Below are positions 1-11,722 of a DNA stretch of 64,000 nucleotides, piece by piece. Position numbers and translations under genes: made by a program. Numbering within the stretch: the first letter of the stretch is position 1; each line of letters starts with the position of its first letter. This DNA is from Aquilaria yunnanensis (Eukaryota; Streptophyta; Magnoliopsida; Malvales; Thymelaeaceae): assembly GCA_039654915.1 (NCBI GenBank), contig CM077594.1, positions 94,254,893-94,318,892 on the forward strand, in the 5' to 3' direction. Below the pieces are notes generated by a model, which was given only the letters and a program-made list of their open reading frames with translations, was not told where the DNA came from and made no database searches.

Positions 1-153
1 CGGTCAAACCGAACCGCACAATGCGGTTTGGTTTTCAATTAGAGTTTATGGTAAACGGTGCGGTTTGGTTTTATAATATGTAAACCGGTCACATATATGG
101 TGTGGTTTGGGTTTAGGGTGAAACCGGTCGAAACCGCACCGCGAACACCCCTA
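1..153. mobile_element. Terminal part of a hAT-like element
   Basis: The segment is made of repeated CGGTTTGG / AAACCGCACC units in both orientations and ends in GCGAACACCCCTA. Read from the other strand this is TAGGGGTGTTCGCGG, the usual look of the inverted terminus of plant hAT elements. The sequence from 154 onward matches the region just 5' of the intact SLU7 gene at about 7975, so 153 is the element border. The other end lies outside the window, so the 8-bp target duplication cannot be tested. Confidence 0.6.
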
Positions 154-531
154 CCTATTGGTTCGTCTTGTTTCGCCTTTTGAAATCAAATCGTTGTTGT
201 TGTAATATTATCTCCAAGGGCGATTGATTTTGGCGTAACGGATAATGGCGACCGCGTTAGGTAAGTCTTCCCCAGAATCACTTGGAGGTTTTAGGGTTTC
301 AAGTTTTTTTCGTCTGTTTTTATTTGTTACTCTCTGAATCTGAATTGGTGGCTCTGGGAATTGCAGTGGTGTTCAAATTGAGAGAGGGTCACTGAAAGCA
401 GCTGGAATTGGAAGAAGCCCACAAAGCTGGGCTAGCTCCGGCGGAAGTCGATGAGGATGGCAAGGAAATTAACCTTCATATTCCTCAGTACATGTCCTCT
501 GCACCTTGGTATCTTAATGCCGAATGACCGG

Positions 532-1871
532 CACTACAACAAAACTTTAGATTGACAACCAGAAAAAATCACCATTTTTTTTTGTTGCTAACAAAACAGT
601 CGTTAAAACGATGGAAAAAAAGATTTTGTAGGCTTATGGTGACCGTTTTGCCATCGACTGAAGTTGGTCGCCAAGACGGTCGCTAGGACGGTCGCCCTAG
701 CCTCTTTTTCTAAGGGCCCCATATTTTGGTCATTATATGGTCGCCCGAGCAAAAAAGAGGATAGTGACATAATTGTAACTTATTTAAGTTAAAGTGAAAC
801 TTTTAGAACTATGAGAACTAAGGTTAAGGTAACAGGCACTAGAGAAATTCGGGAAAATATATAACATAGAAATAACTTGGGGGATCAAAGCTATATATCA
901 CCATTATTAGTTGTATAAAACGATAACTCTCTCTTTTTTCTTCATTCTTACTCGCATGCATCTGTTGCATGTATTTGTCTCTCTCTCGCATCTCTCCTTA
1001 ATGTTCGATGCTGCAGTGGCAGTCTTCAAGTGATTTTTGGCCGCTTCCAGCTATTCTTAAGGAGCCGTTTATATGGACTGATTTCATTTTCTCTTATCTT
1101 TAACTTTTTCTGAAGAACTATCTTCAATTTTCGTGTAGGTTTCACTAGATCTTGAGTTGAATTTTAATGCCTTAACCGTTTTCCTTGCATTTTTGGGTTA
1201 TACGTTGGTTTTTTTTGTATGACCCTCTAGAAAAAGTTATTCATGAGATCGAGAGAAGTTGATGCCCTCCCTTAGTGGCAGTGGATCTGACAGTTGTGGC
1301 TTTGCTAGAGTGATTGTTGACCGCCATTGACGGTGGACCTCAAGTAACTGATTACATGGTTTGACTCGAATTCTTTGTCTCTTTAACTTTTTCTAAAAAA
1401 TTATCTTCAAATTACTTTTAAATTTCTATACATCTTGGGTTAAAAGTTTCATTTTCTAACTATTTCTTTTATGTTTTTTAGTTTTAGATTATTTTTTTTT
1501 TGTGGAACGAAGTCGTTCGTGGGGTTGTTGGAGTTGATAGCCTACACTGGGGGCAGAGACTCCCCGCCAATGAGCATTACCGGCAAAACATCAAAACACC
1601 GGAATAGTGGATGAATATTGAATTAATGAATAAATTGAAAATTTGAATTTAAATTTAAATTTTGGCTTGAAATATATTTTTTTTGAATTTCAATTTGGCT
1701 AATGATTGTTGGGTGACCGTTTACTTTTTATTTTTAATTTAGTTGTCAAACAGTGGGTAACCCTTAGTGACTAGACTTTCTGTGACCGTTTGGTCACCGT
1801 CAATTTTGGTCACCTAAAAGTTAATTTTGCGACCATTTAGCTATCAAAATGGCGGTCACTTCAAATCAAAT
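532..1871. mobile_element. CACTA-derived insertion lacking a recognisable 3' terminus
   Basis: The insertion begins CACTACAACAAAACTTT, a typical CACTA (En/Spm) terminus, one base after the exon 2 border of SLU7 copy 1. Subterminal units of the type GGTGACCGTTT, TGGTCACC and GACGGTCGC are clustered at both sides (about 600-720 and 1710-1860), as is usual for CACTA ends. The matching TTGTAGTG end is absent: sequence passes from GGCGGTCACTTCAAATC straight into a second copy of exon 2. The middle (about 900-1600) has no open frame I can name. Confidence 0.65.
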
Positions 1872-1975
1872 CTGGGCTAGCTCCGGCGAAAGTCGATGAG
1901 GATGACAAGGAAATTAACCCTCATATTCCTCAGTACATGTCCTCTGCACCATGGTATCTTAACGCCGAACGACCG
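1872..1975 (+). repeat. Duplicated 3' part of SLU7 exon 2
   Basis: These 104 bases repeat 427-530 with only a few differences and end at the same splice donor. Unlike the first copy, this one keeps CGA where 525-527 is TGA. The two copies flank the CACTA-derived insertion as direct repeats. Confidence 0.85.
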
Positions 1976-2195
1976 GTATGCCCTTTCTCTATCCTTCCCC
2001 ATTTTTGGGCCGTTCTCTTATATGCGCTAGGTGCGGATCAGGGTTTCTGATTTTTTTTTTTTCTGTTTTTTTCAGAGCTTGAAGCATCAAAGGAAATGGA
2101 AGTCTGATCCGAATTACACAAAATCATGGTATGATAAAGCTGCAAAAGTATTCCAGGCTGATAAGTACCGAAAGGGAGCATGTGAAAAGTGAGTA

Positions 2196-2303
2196 TGGAT
2201 TTTGCTTTTTTTGATTGAATGTTGCACCCATTAATGACACATGCATAGGTGGATTTTGCTTTTTTTGATTGAATGTTGCACCCATTAATGACACATGCAT
2301 AGG
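2196..2303 (+). repeat. 54-bp tandem duplication in intron 3 of SLU7 copy 1
   Basis: Two consecutive copies (2196-2249 and 2250-2303) start TGGATTTTGC and end ATGCATAG. The intact gene has a single copy at the same place (about 8558-8610), so the doubling happened after the gene duplication. Confidence 0.9.
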
Positions 2304-4167
2304 GGAAGTAATGTTAAAAAATTTGCCATCAATTCGTTTTGGAAAGGATATTCAAATAATTCGTGAAATTGATAGTTTCCTCTAAACTGAGAAATAGAGA
2401 CTTTATGCTCTCAATGATAAATAGGGTTCAATATAGCTACTGATTGTGTGACTGTAATTCTTTTCCTGCTAGGAGTTTTGGACTCTCGAAATGGTTCCCT
2501 TTTCTGTATATAGATCTGTAAGTTATGTATGCGGTATTAGCCAGAATTTTGTAGGTTCTGACTTTTGCACTCATATGAATCATGTGATAAAATTCTAGAA
2601 GTGGGTTCTATTTCTAGACCCTAGCAATGATATAACACCATAAGCCCTAAGCTTGCATTACTGCCTTCCCAGCTGTTTTGAAAGCGCCTCAAAATAAAGG
2701 AAAAATGTTTCTTTCTGTCATGTGAGAATGTTTTATCTGTGTTTGTGCTCAATAGCTGACATTGGTTGCTAACTACTTGTTACAGTTGTGGTGCGATGTC
2801 ATGCATGGAGAGGCCTCGTAAAAAAGGAGCAAAGTGGACAAATATGTACATAGCACCTGATGAGAAGATAGAGACATTTGAACTGAATTATGATGGTAAA
2901 CGGGACCGCTGGAATGGTTATGATCCTTGCTCCTATGCTAGGGTCATTGAGAGGTATGAAGGAAGGGATGAGGCTAGGAAGAAATATCTGAAAGAGCAAC
3001 AGTTGAAAAAATTGGAAGAAAAGAATGGGAATAATAATGCGGAGGGTGAGGTTAGTGATGAGGAAGATGACGAAGATGCTCTAAAAGTTGATGAAGCTAA
3101 GGTTGATGAGAGCAAACAGATGGATTTCGCAAAGGTTGAGAAGCGTGTACGTACAATAGGTGGTGGCAGTACGGGAATTGTTCGAAACCTGCGTATCAGA
3201 GAAGATACAGCAAAATATCTTCTGAATCTCGATGTCAATTCCGCAAATTATGATCCTAAAACTCGGTCTATGCGCGAAGATCCACTCCCAGATGCTGACC
3301 CTAATGAGAAGTTCTATGGAGTGAGTTTCTTGCTGGCTTGCTCATTCACCATTTTTTTCGTGGTTCATATTAAGTGACTTGATCTAACCAGGTTGTTAAT
3401 CTTTCAGGGAGAAAACCAATATAGATTGAGTGGACAAGCTTTGGACTTTAAGCAACTAAATGTTCATGCCTGGGAGGCATTTGAGAAGGGACAAGATATT
3501 CATATGCAAGCTGCTCCTTCTCAAGCTGAGTTGTTGTATGAGAATTACAAAATTGCCAAGGAAAAGTTGAAGTCTAAGATCAAAGATACAATCCTGGAGA
3601 AATATGGCAATGCAGCAACTGAAGAAGATATTCCCCGGGAACTCTTATTGGGGCAGAGCGAGAGGCAAGTAGAATACGATCGAGCTGGAAGAGTTATCAA
3701 GGGAATGGTATGCCTTGAGTTTATGTGGCTACCGTTGTTTATTTGACTTTTCATATGTTTTTAAGTCATGTTCACCATTCCAACCCATGGAGTAATGCAA
3801 CTATTTCTATTTAATGGTTCAATGTTCTAAACTACATCTTCTTCTTCGTTGTTTCATACATGGTTTGTATGGTTCTTAAGTCGAGTGTTTAAAAGGCTAA
3901 AACAAGATAATTTATCAGAGAATTGTCTATCCTTTACGATTTGAATTGGAATGTATTTTTTTATGCTTAACGAAAAAAAAAAAAAAAGTTTAATGCTTTG
4001 AGGAAGCCATGAACAGATTATCTTTTATTTTCAGTTTAAGTTGAATGGGTTTTTTCTGCACTTAAGCTCAACCTGGAGTTATCATTTGAAAATTTTTGAT
4101 GGTTTTAACTTATTCTCATTTCTTCAGGAAACAACTCTCCCAAGAAGCAAATATGAGGAAGATATCT

Positions 4168-5945
4168 TAATTAGCTGACTTTTGACTTTTATAAAAAATA
4201 CACTCACCCCAAATATTTCAAATTTGTACATACCATCTATTTTGTAGCGGGGTTAATGTGATTGTTCTAAAGATCAAGCTCAAGCCTTATTTAGTTTTTT
4301 TTTTGTCTTTTTGGCTAATTACTTACCTATTAATTTAGAAATTATACTTAAAACCTAGTCTTACACATTGTTCATTGTTCTTATAATATAATTTGTCAAT
4401 CATAGAAAACTAAACTCCTTAAAATAGAATTAATTCCTAGTACCTAAAAGGAAAACAAATAACTTATAATTTCAGTTTTAGTCCCTTTATATCTTTGTAA
4501 TTTTTATTTTACATATATATATATAGGTGTGCTTTTAGGTTTTGATAAAAATATTTAAAGTAAATAAATCGATACATTATGTTTTTGGGTATGTTTTATA
4601 GTCATATAAATCAAAAACATGTTTGTGACAAAATTTTAAATTTAGTGGCATTCTTTAGTTTTTTGCCATAAAAAAGACTAATAGAAAACATAGAAAATAA
4701 TCATGGATTTTTTTTATATTTTTTTTTATATTTTGATCTAATACATATAGTATATGTGGGATTTTTTTGTTTTACTACAACTTATTATATGTCATCCTAA
4801 GAATCCTCCAACTTTTTCCTTTATCATATAATCTCCTATGTGGTTAGAACCAATAGTTAGAATTTAGAAATAGTTAATTTGATTATAACTTTTGAACATA
4901 CAAATCTCCGAACTTCTCTCTTTAATATACTTAATCTCAAATAAAATAAAAACTTGTAATCATAATATAAAATTATTAACTTCATCTCTTAACAACTCCA
5001 AAACTACTTTTAAAATATGAGCCTCCATCATGAAATATAATATTTAACCAAAAATTTAATCTATTTTTTAAACAACTTGTAAAATTTTACTGGTTATAAA
5101 AAAATAAAAAATGAGAAAAATATTTTAATATTATTTATTATAGGAAAAGAGTTATTTTCTAAGAATAAAAATTTGTCTTACATTATTACATGGGATGACC
5201 ATGTGCAAAAAATAATTATTATAATTTTTTCAATATTTAAAAACATTGAAAAATGTAAAAAAACAAATTTTTAAAAGTCCCCTTATTATAATATAAGCAA
5301 CTAATTCTAATAGCCAATAAATTTTGTTCCTAAAATTTTTCCCAATGACCTTTGTTATAGTGATAATTTTTAATTTTTCATATATAATATGTACTTGAGT
5401 CATACTTGAATTATATTATTGCTTTAAGATGGACCGGATATGTAAGCTTTTATATAATATATATTCATCCAAGTTGGAAAAAAATTAATTGACAAAAAAT
5501 TTATGTTCAAAGACATTTTTTATAGTAGACCAAACTTATGCCGTATTTGTTAAGTTAAAATTTTAAGTTTTATAAAATATTTATTATATTTGAGATAATT
5601 ATTCGATAGCAATATAGGACCAAGGGTAGCAAGCTTGAAGTAAAAAATAAAATAAAATAAAACACTTTAGTGACAATCTAGGAGTTTTAGTTACTAAAGG
5701 TAAGATTGACATAAAAAAATTTCGTATAGTATTTGATTCTATAATATGGAATCAAGCACGAGTAAGTTTATAGCAAAAGATAAAATTTAGTGGTAACTTA
5801 AGGGGTTTCTTTTAGTGTTCTAATACTAATATAATCTTAATTAAATAGATAATGATAAAATTAAGATTCATTAAAAGAATAAAATAACTATAATATAAGG
5901 GTATAAAAGTCATTCAATATTTATGCACATTCGTACTTTTTTTAA
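4168..5945. repeat. AT-rich interspersed repeat, copy A (unclassified)
   Basis: No coding frame is visible. Several blocks match blocks in the same order at 19628-25790: about 4200-4540 matches 19660-20010 plus 20514-20535; about 5140-5590 matches 22510-22960; about 5600-5945 matches 25470-25780. Copy A is shorter, so blocks have been lost from it or gained in copy B. Its left edge coincides with the truncation of SLU7 copy 1. I see no terminal inverted repeats or LTR ends, so the class is unknown. Confidence 0.6.
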
Positions 5946-6098
5946 AAAATAATATAAGGGTATAATATAATGGCAGTATCTTAGACCTGATCCAATGCTT
6001 TGCTAAAGATGTTTTATAATAGGCCATCAAAACATCCTAAATATTCAAATCAGCCCATAGAAATTTTCATCCTTTTTATCTACTCCTTTCATGTTTGT

Positions 6099-6322
6099 AG
6101 GTGTAAATAGGTTAGACTTTTTTCAAGTAGCTTGAGCTTTCTCAAGTTAAACCTTGTTGAGTTCACCCTCAAACTCGAGCTAAAAATTAATGTTAATATG
6201 TTTCCAAGCTCTTGAGTTGAGCTTGAGCACAATTTTGGGGCTCATTCAGCTTGAGCTCGAGCCAAGCCCAAACATATTGCACCAAGCTTGAGCCCTTTTT
6301 GCCCGTGCCATTTTACACCCCA
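6099..6322. mobile_element. Degenerate hAT-type MITE relic
   Basis: The piece starts TAGGTGTAAATAGG and ends CCATTTTACACCCCA, imperfect inverted termini of the hAT type, with many GAGCTTGAGC / CTCGAGC units inside. It resembles the element at 35112-36390 in its ends and subterminal words. I could not find a matching 8-bp target duplication, so it is old or the edges are slightly off. Confidence 0.4.
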
Positions 6323-7977
6323 ACCTTGTCCTGAGTTGGTTGAAATATTTGAGTTTGGTGCAAAGATTCAACAAGAGAAAAGGTTTGTGTATTATTTTCA
6401 TTTTTACCTTCCACTTTTTATACTTAAAACAAGAAAAGATGGAAAATTTTAATATTAAAAGATAGTATTAAGGATAATATGATAAAATAATTTACTAAAT
6501 ATTAAAATATGTAAAGACTTGGTATGATTCAATATAAAATATATTACAAATAATTTGGGTCAGAAGAGTCTTATCTAATCAACAAAACTTTTGGTAGTTA
6601 CTATCATAAATATAGAACTTTTACCTAAGAAACATCTAACAGTTGATGCATTGGTAGCAACTCTTACTAGTCATCCACACTTAATGGTTAATGCATTGGT
6701 TGCAACTTTCTTATGTGAAAATTTAAATTTTGGGAAATTAAATAAAAATTTGACGAGAAATTATTTGAAATAAAGATGATCCAACCAATTCATTTTAACT
6801 TAAATTAAATTAATATAAAATAATTTTCTTATTTTTACATTTGTTTTGCCTAGGACCAAATAAAAAAGAAAAATTTACAAAAGTTTAGTAGTATTGTTAA
6901 AAATATTACTTTAAATGGATCAACACAACTATATAATATTTCCTTTTAAATAAAATTGGTCCCTAGTAAAAAAATGTAAAAATAAAAATAAAATATTTTA
7001 GATTTAATTGACTTCAGTTAAAATAAATTAGGTGTTAGTATTATAATTGCATCACCCATTCTTATAGTAATTGCCTTTCAGGCATTATAGGTGATACAGA
7101 AATGATCAAATGGGATGTTCAAGACTTTTAGAGGTGTGCCCAAGACCCTATAATATTTAAGTAGGTAACAACCTGTAAAAAGAAAAAAGATTTGTTAAGA
7201 CTATGGCTGGAGGTACCTTTGCCCGCTCCTCGTAGGTCCTATATAGGATCTTCCTATGGTGGTGATGGAGGGAGAGCTCCCCTCACTTTGTAATTCTCTC
7301 AGTACTTTAGGGATCTTATTCTACCTCGGTCTCCATTCCTAACAATTAACCTGTTAGGTGACTATTAGGTAGGCCTTTCATCTTAGGCCTATTTCATTAC
7401 TTTTAGTGGATTTGTACCATGTACTGGGCCAGAGCTCATTTAGATATCAATACGACATCTTTGCTTGTTGCACTGAATCTTGTTGCAAGTACCTTGGCTT
7501 ATGAGGAAGGCTGAGAAGGCAATGGAAATTTGCATCTTGAACTTCATAATACTCCTTTAACAATAGCACAAGGCTCCTTTGAGTTTCACTGCTTGCTGAT
7601 GTGGATTAGTGAGAGTTGCAACTAATGCATTAACCATTAGACGTTTCTTTGGCAAAAGTTCAACTAAATGTTCAATTTCGTCGCTTAGGAGTCAATTGGG
7701 CATGAATTTGAAGTTTCAGATGTGTTTGAGAAGAAGCTTTAGTTTAGGGTCCAAATAAGAAAACTTACAGAGGTTTAGGGTCCCAAGAGAAATTCCAGCC
7801 CGGTAGCCAAATGGAAAGATCGTAAAAGTTTAGGGTACAAATTGTCAGTTTTGGCTAAAATTTCCATCATGTCCATGTCGGTTTAAGTCGATGCATATAT
7901 GTAGTTCTGGCTGGCCTTCTTCTTTATCTCCTCCTGGCTAGAATAAAAGTAGAATCTGTTCTGTAGGAGTAGGACCT
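6323..7977. other. Non-coding spacer between SLU7 copies
   Basis: AT-rich sequence without a supported gene. It contains an inverted repeat pair of about 60-80 bases (6603-6690 against 7590-7668), listed separately. The last 200 bases hold the promoter of the intact SLU7 gene; a weak TATA-like GCATATATG lies near 7895. Short open frames here are not supported by homology or codon pattern. Confidence 0.5.
6603..7668. repeat. Inverted repeat pair around a 1-kb interval
   Basis: The stretch from about 6603 (AACTTTTACCTAAGAAAC onward) and the reverse complement of the stretch ending near 7668 (CAACTTTTGCCAAAGAAAC onward) align over about 60-80 bases with scattered mismatches. Such an arrangement could be the ends of an old terminal-inverted-repeat transposon or two opposite copies of a short repeat. 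No target duplication was found. Confidence 0.45.
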
Positions 7978-8065
7978 GCTGGTTCGTCTTGTTTCGCCTT
8001 TCGAAATCAAATCGTTGTTTTTGTAATATTATCTCCGAGGGCGTTTGATTTTGGCGTAGCGGATA

Positions 8066-11000
8066 ATGGCGACCGCGTCAGGTAAGTCTTCCCCAGAATC
8101 ACCTGGAGGTTTTAGGGTTTCAAGTTTTTTTCGTCTGTGTTTATTTGTTACTCTCTTAATCTGAATTGGTGGCTCTGGGAATTGCAGTGGCGTTTAAATC
8201 GAGAGAGGATCACCGGAAGCAGCTGGAATTGGAAGAAGCCCGCAAAGCTGGGCTAGCTCCGGCGGAAGTCGATGAGGATGGCAAGGAAATTAACCCTCAT
8301 ATTCCTCAGTACATGTCCTCTGCGCCTTGGTATCTTAACGCTGAACGACCGGTATGCCCTTCTCTGTCCTTTCCCATTTTTGGGCCGTTCTCTTATATGC
8401 GCTAGGCGCTGATCAGGGTGTCTGATTTTTTTTTTCAGAGTTTGAAGCATCAAAGGAAATGGAAGTCTGACCCGAATTACACCAAATCATGGTATGATAG
8501 AGCTGCAAAAGTATTCCAGGCTGATAAGTACCGAAAGGGAGCATGTGAAAAGTGAGTATGGCTTTTGCTTTTTTTGATTGAATGTTGCACCCATTAATGA
8601 TACATGCATAGGGGAAGTAATGTTAAAAAATTTCCCATTAATTCGTTTTGGAAAGGATATTCAAATAATTCGTGAAATTAATAGTTTCCTCTAAACTGAG
8701 AAATAGAGATTTTATGTTCTCAATGATAAACAGGGTTCAATATAGCTACTGATTGTCTGACTGTCATTCTTTTCCTGGTAGGAGTTTTGGGCTCTCGAAT
8801 TGGATTCCCTGTTCTGTATATAGATCTCTACGTTATGTATGCGGTATTAGCCAGAATTTTGTAGGTTCTGACTTTTGCACTCATATGAATCATGTGATAA
8901 AATTCTAGAAGTGGGTTCTATTTCTAGACCCTAGCAATGATATAACACCATAAGCCCTAAGCTTGCATTACTGCCTTCCCAGCTGTTTTGAAAGCGCCTC
9001 AAAATAAAGGAAAAATGTTTCTTTCTGTCATGTGAGAATGTTTTATCTGTGTTTGTGCTCAATAGCTGACATTGGTTGCTAACTACTTGTTGCAGTTGTG
9101 GGGCGATGACACATGATGCAAAATCATGCATGGAGAGGCCTCGTAAAAAAGGAGCAAAGTGGACAAATATGTACATAGCACCTGATGAGAAGATAGAGAC
9201 ATTTGAACTGAATTATGATGGTAAACGGGACCGCTGGAATGGTTATGATCCTAGCTCCTATGCTAGGGTCATTGAGAGGTATGAAGCAAGGGATGAGGCT
9301 AGGAAGAAGTATCTGAAAGAGCAACAGTTGAAAAAATTGGAAGAAAAGAATGGGAATAATAATGCGGAGGGTGAGGTTAGTGACGAGGAAGATGACGAAG
9401 ATGCTCTAAAAGTTGATGAAGCTAAGGTTGATGAGAGCAAACAGATGGATTTCGCAAAGGTTGAGAAGCGTGTACGTACAACAGGTGGTGGTAGTACAGG
9501 AACTGTTCGAAACCTGCGTATCAGAGAAGATACAGCAAAATATCTTCTGAATCTCGATGTAAATTCCGCATATTATGATCCTAAAACTCGGTCTATGCGC
9601 GAAGATCCACTCCCAGATGCTGACCCTAATGAGAAGTTCTATGAAGTGAGTTTCTTGCTGACTTGCTCATTCACCATTTTTTTCGTGGTTCATATTAAGT
9701 GACTTGATCTAACCAGGTTGTTAATCTTTCAGGGAGATAACCAATATAGATTGAGTGGACAAGCTTTGGACTTTAAGCAACTAAATGTTCATGCCTGGGA
9801 GGCATTTGAGAAGGGACAAGATATTCATATGCAAGCTGCTCCTTCTCAAGCTGAGTTGTTGTATGAGAATTACAAAATTGCTAAGGAAAAGTTGAAGTCT
9901 AAGACCAAAGATACAATCCTGGAGAAATATGGCAATGCAGCAACTGAAGAAGATATTCCCCGGGAACTCTTATTGGGGCAGAGTGAGAGGCAAGTAGAAT
10001 ACGATCGAGCTGGAAGAGTTATCAAGGGAATGGTATGCCTTGAGTTTATGTGGCTACCGTTGTTTATTTGACTTTTTATATGTTTTTAAGTCATGTTCAC
10101 CATTCAAACCCATGGAGTAGTGCAACTATTTCTATGTAATGGTCCAATGTTCCAAACTAAATCTTCTTCTTCGTTGTTTCATACATGGCTTCTATTGTTC
10201 TTAAGTCAAGTGTTTAAAAGGTTAAAACAAGATAATTTATCAAAGAATTGTCTATCCTTTACGATTTGAATTGGAATGCATTTTTTTATGCTTAACGAAA
10301 AAAATAGAAATATGATGCTTTGAGGAAGCCATGAACAGATTATTTTTTATTTTCAGTTTATGTTGAATGGGTTTTCTCTGCACTTAAGCTCAATCTGGAG
10401 TTATCCTTTTCCCTTCCCTCATTTGAAAATTTTTTATGGTTTTAACTCATTCTCATTTCTTTAGGAAACAACTCTCCCAAGAAGCAAATATGAAGAAGAT
10501 ATCTACATCAATAACCATACAAGTGTTTGGGGTTCTTGGTGGAAAGATCACCAATGGGGTTATAAGTGTTGTAAGCAGACTGCCCGTAATAGTTATTGCA
10601 CTGGTGCTGCAGGCATTGAGGCTGCTGAAGCAGCATCTGACTTGATGAAGGCAAACATTACACGCAAAGTAGCATCTGAAGGTAGTTGCCCTATGGTTTA
10701 TGTTATTTTTTATGTTCTAAGAGTAATGGCTACAATGGTTCTCAAATGCATTTTGGAAATACTGTAATGTCGCTGAGGTTATTTATTATCCTACTACTAG
10801 TGAAATTCTACAATATTTCCAGTTAGCAGGAATTCACTGTTCTATATGGTGTGGTTGGAATGAAATTCTTGCTTTTGTACATTGATTTTCGGCTTGTGTA
10901 TTTTTGACGTTATGAGAGTTTGGGTGCACTGACTCATTCCAATTGCAGACGCCGATGCTCCTACTGAAGAAAAGAGGCTTGCTACGTGGGGCACTGAGGT

Positions 11001-11431
11001 ACCAGATGACTTGGTTCTTGACCAAAAACTACTTGTTGAAGCACTGAAGAAGGTATATGATTCCTCCAAATTTTTTGCACCGATGTTATTTGGCTGAGTT
11101 TGTGGATCCCTGCTGTGCGTTTTTTTCTTCTGTCTTTCAGAGATTTTGATATATCAATCATTTGCTTATTTTCTTGTATTTGTTGGTTTGGCAGGAGGAT
11201 GACAAGAGAAGAGAAGAGAAAGATGAGAGGAAGCGGAAGTATAATGTTAGATGGAATAATGAGGTAAAGAAGCGATAGCTAGTATTTTTCTGATACCTTG
11301 CTGTTTATCTTCATGAGGTTGTGTTAAAAACGGTGTGGTCTGTGTTTTAGATTACTCCGGAGGACATGGAGGCATATAGGATGAAGAGGATACATCACGA
11401 TGATCCGATGAAGGATTTCTTGAGCAGCTGA
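8066..11431 (+). CDS. SLU7: SLU7 step-II pre-mRNA splicing factor, intact
   Basis: Nine exons, all with GT..AG borders: 8066-8081, 8188-8351, 8439-8551, 9096-9645, 9733-10032, 10465-10681, 10949-11052, 11195-11263, 11351-11431. They join in frame to a 537-residue protein, close to the plant family's usual size. SLU7 joins the spliceosome for the second catalytic step and influences 3' splice-site choice in the nucleus. The start [17 protein letters not shown] and the [12 protein letters not shown] block are family hallmarks. A CCHC zinc knuckle ([15 protein letters not shown]-x2-C-x4-H-x4-C) spans the exon 3/4 join. An acidic and lysine-rich stretch ([11 protein letters not shown].. to ..[10 protein letters not shown]), the [17 protein letters not shown] motif and the [19 protein letters not shown] block follow. 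The C-terminus is Lys/Arg-rich ([12 protein letters not shown]). The first ATG after the 5' leader fits the family start. It probably does the work of the pair, since copy 1 is broken. Plant homologues are also called SMP/SWELLMAP. Confidence 0.96.
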
Positions 11432-11613
11432 TGGAGCAGCATCTTTTGGAGCTTCTGCTTGCCGTATGTTTGATCGTGCAACCATGTTCAGTTTACTTTT
11501 GTATTTGTACAAGTATAACTTCTTATTGTGCAAGTTACTATGACCAAGCTGAGGATTGTATTGCAATCGGTCGACGAGCTAATGGATGTATAATACAATG
11601 GATATTATGGACA

Positions 11614-11683
11614 TATGTCTAATTAGACATAGTATTGATTTTACATTTTTACCCCTTAACTTAATTTTTTTTTCTCAAACTGT

Positions 11684-11722
<39 letters not shown>

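Larger units (their letters stand above)
154..4167 (+). pseudogene. SLU7-like pre-mRNA splicing factor, truncated pseudogene (copy 1)
   Basis: This is a close duplicate of the intact SLU7 gene at 8066-11431, with introns alike as well as exons. Recognisable exons are 245-260, 367-530, 2076-2188, 2786-3320, 3408-3707 and the first 40 bases of exon 6 from 4128. Exon 2 has two in-frame TGA codons (393-395 and 525-527). Both sit where copy 2 has CGG or CGA arginine codons, as expected from CpG decay. A CACTA-derived insertion follows exon 2 and a 104-bp second copy of the end of exon 2 lies at 1872-1975. Exon 4 lacks 15 bases that encode the His and most spacers of the CCHC zinc knuckle, leaving CENCGAMSC. 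Homology stops at 4167 and exons 6 (rest) to 9 are missing. Exons 4 and 5 still read open, so the decay is fairly recent. Confidence 0.9.
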
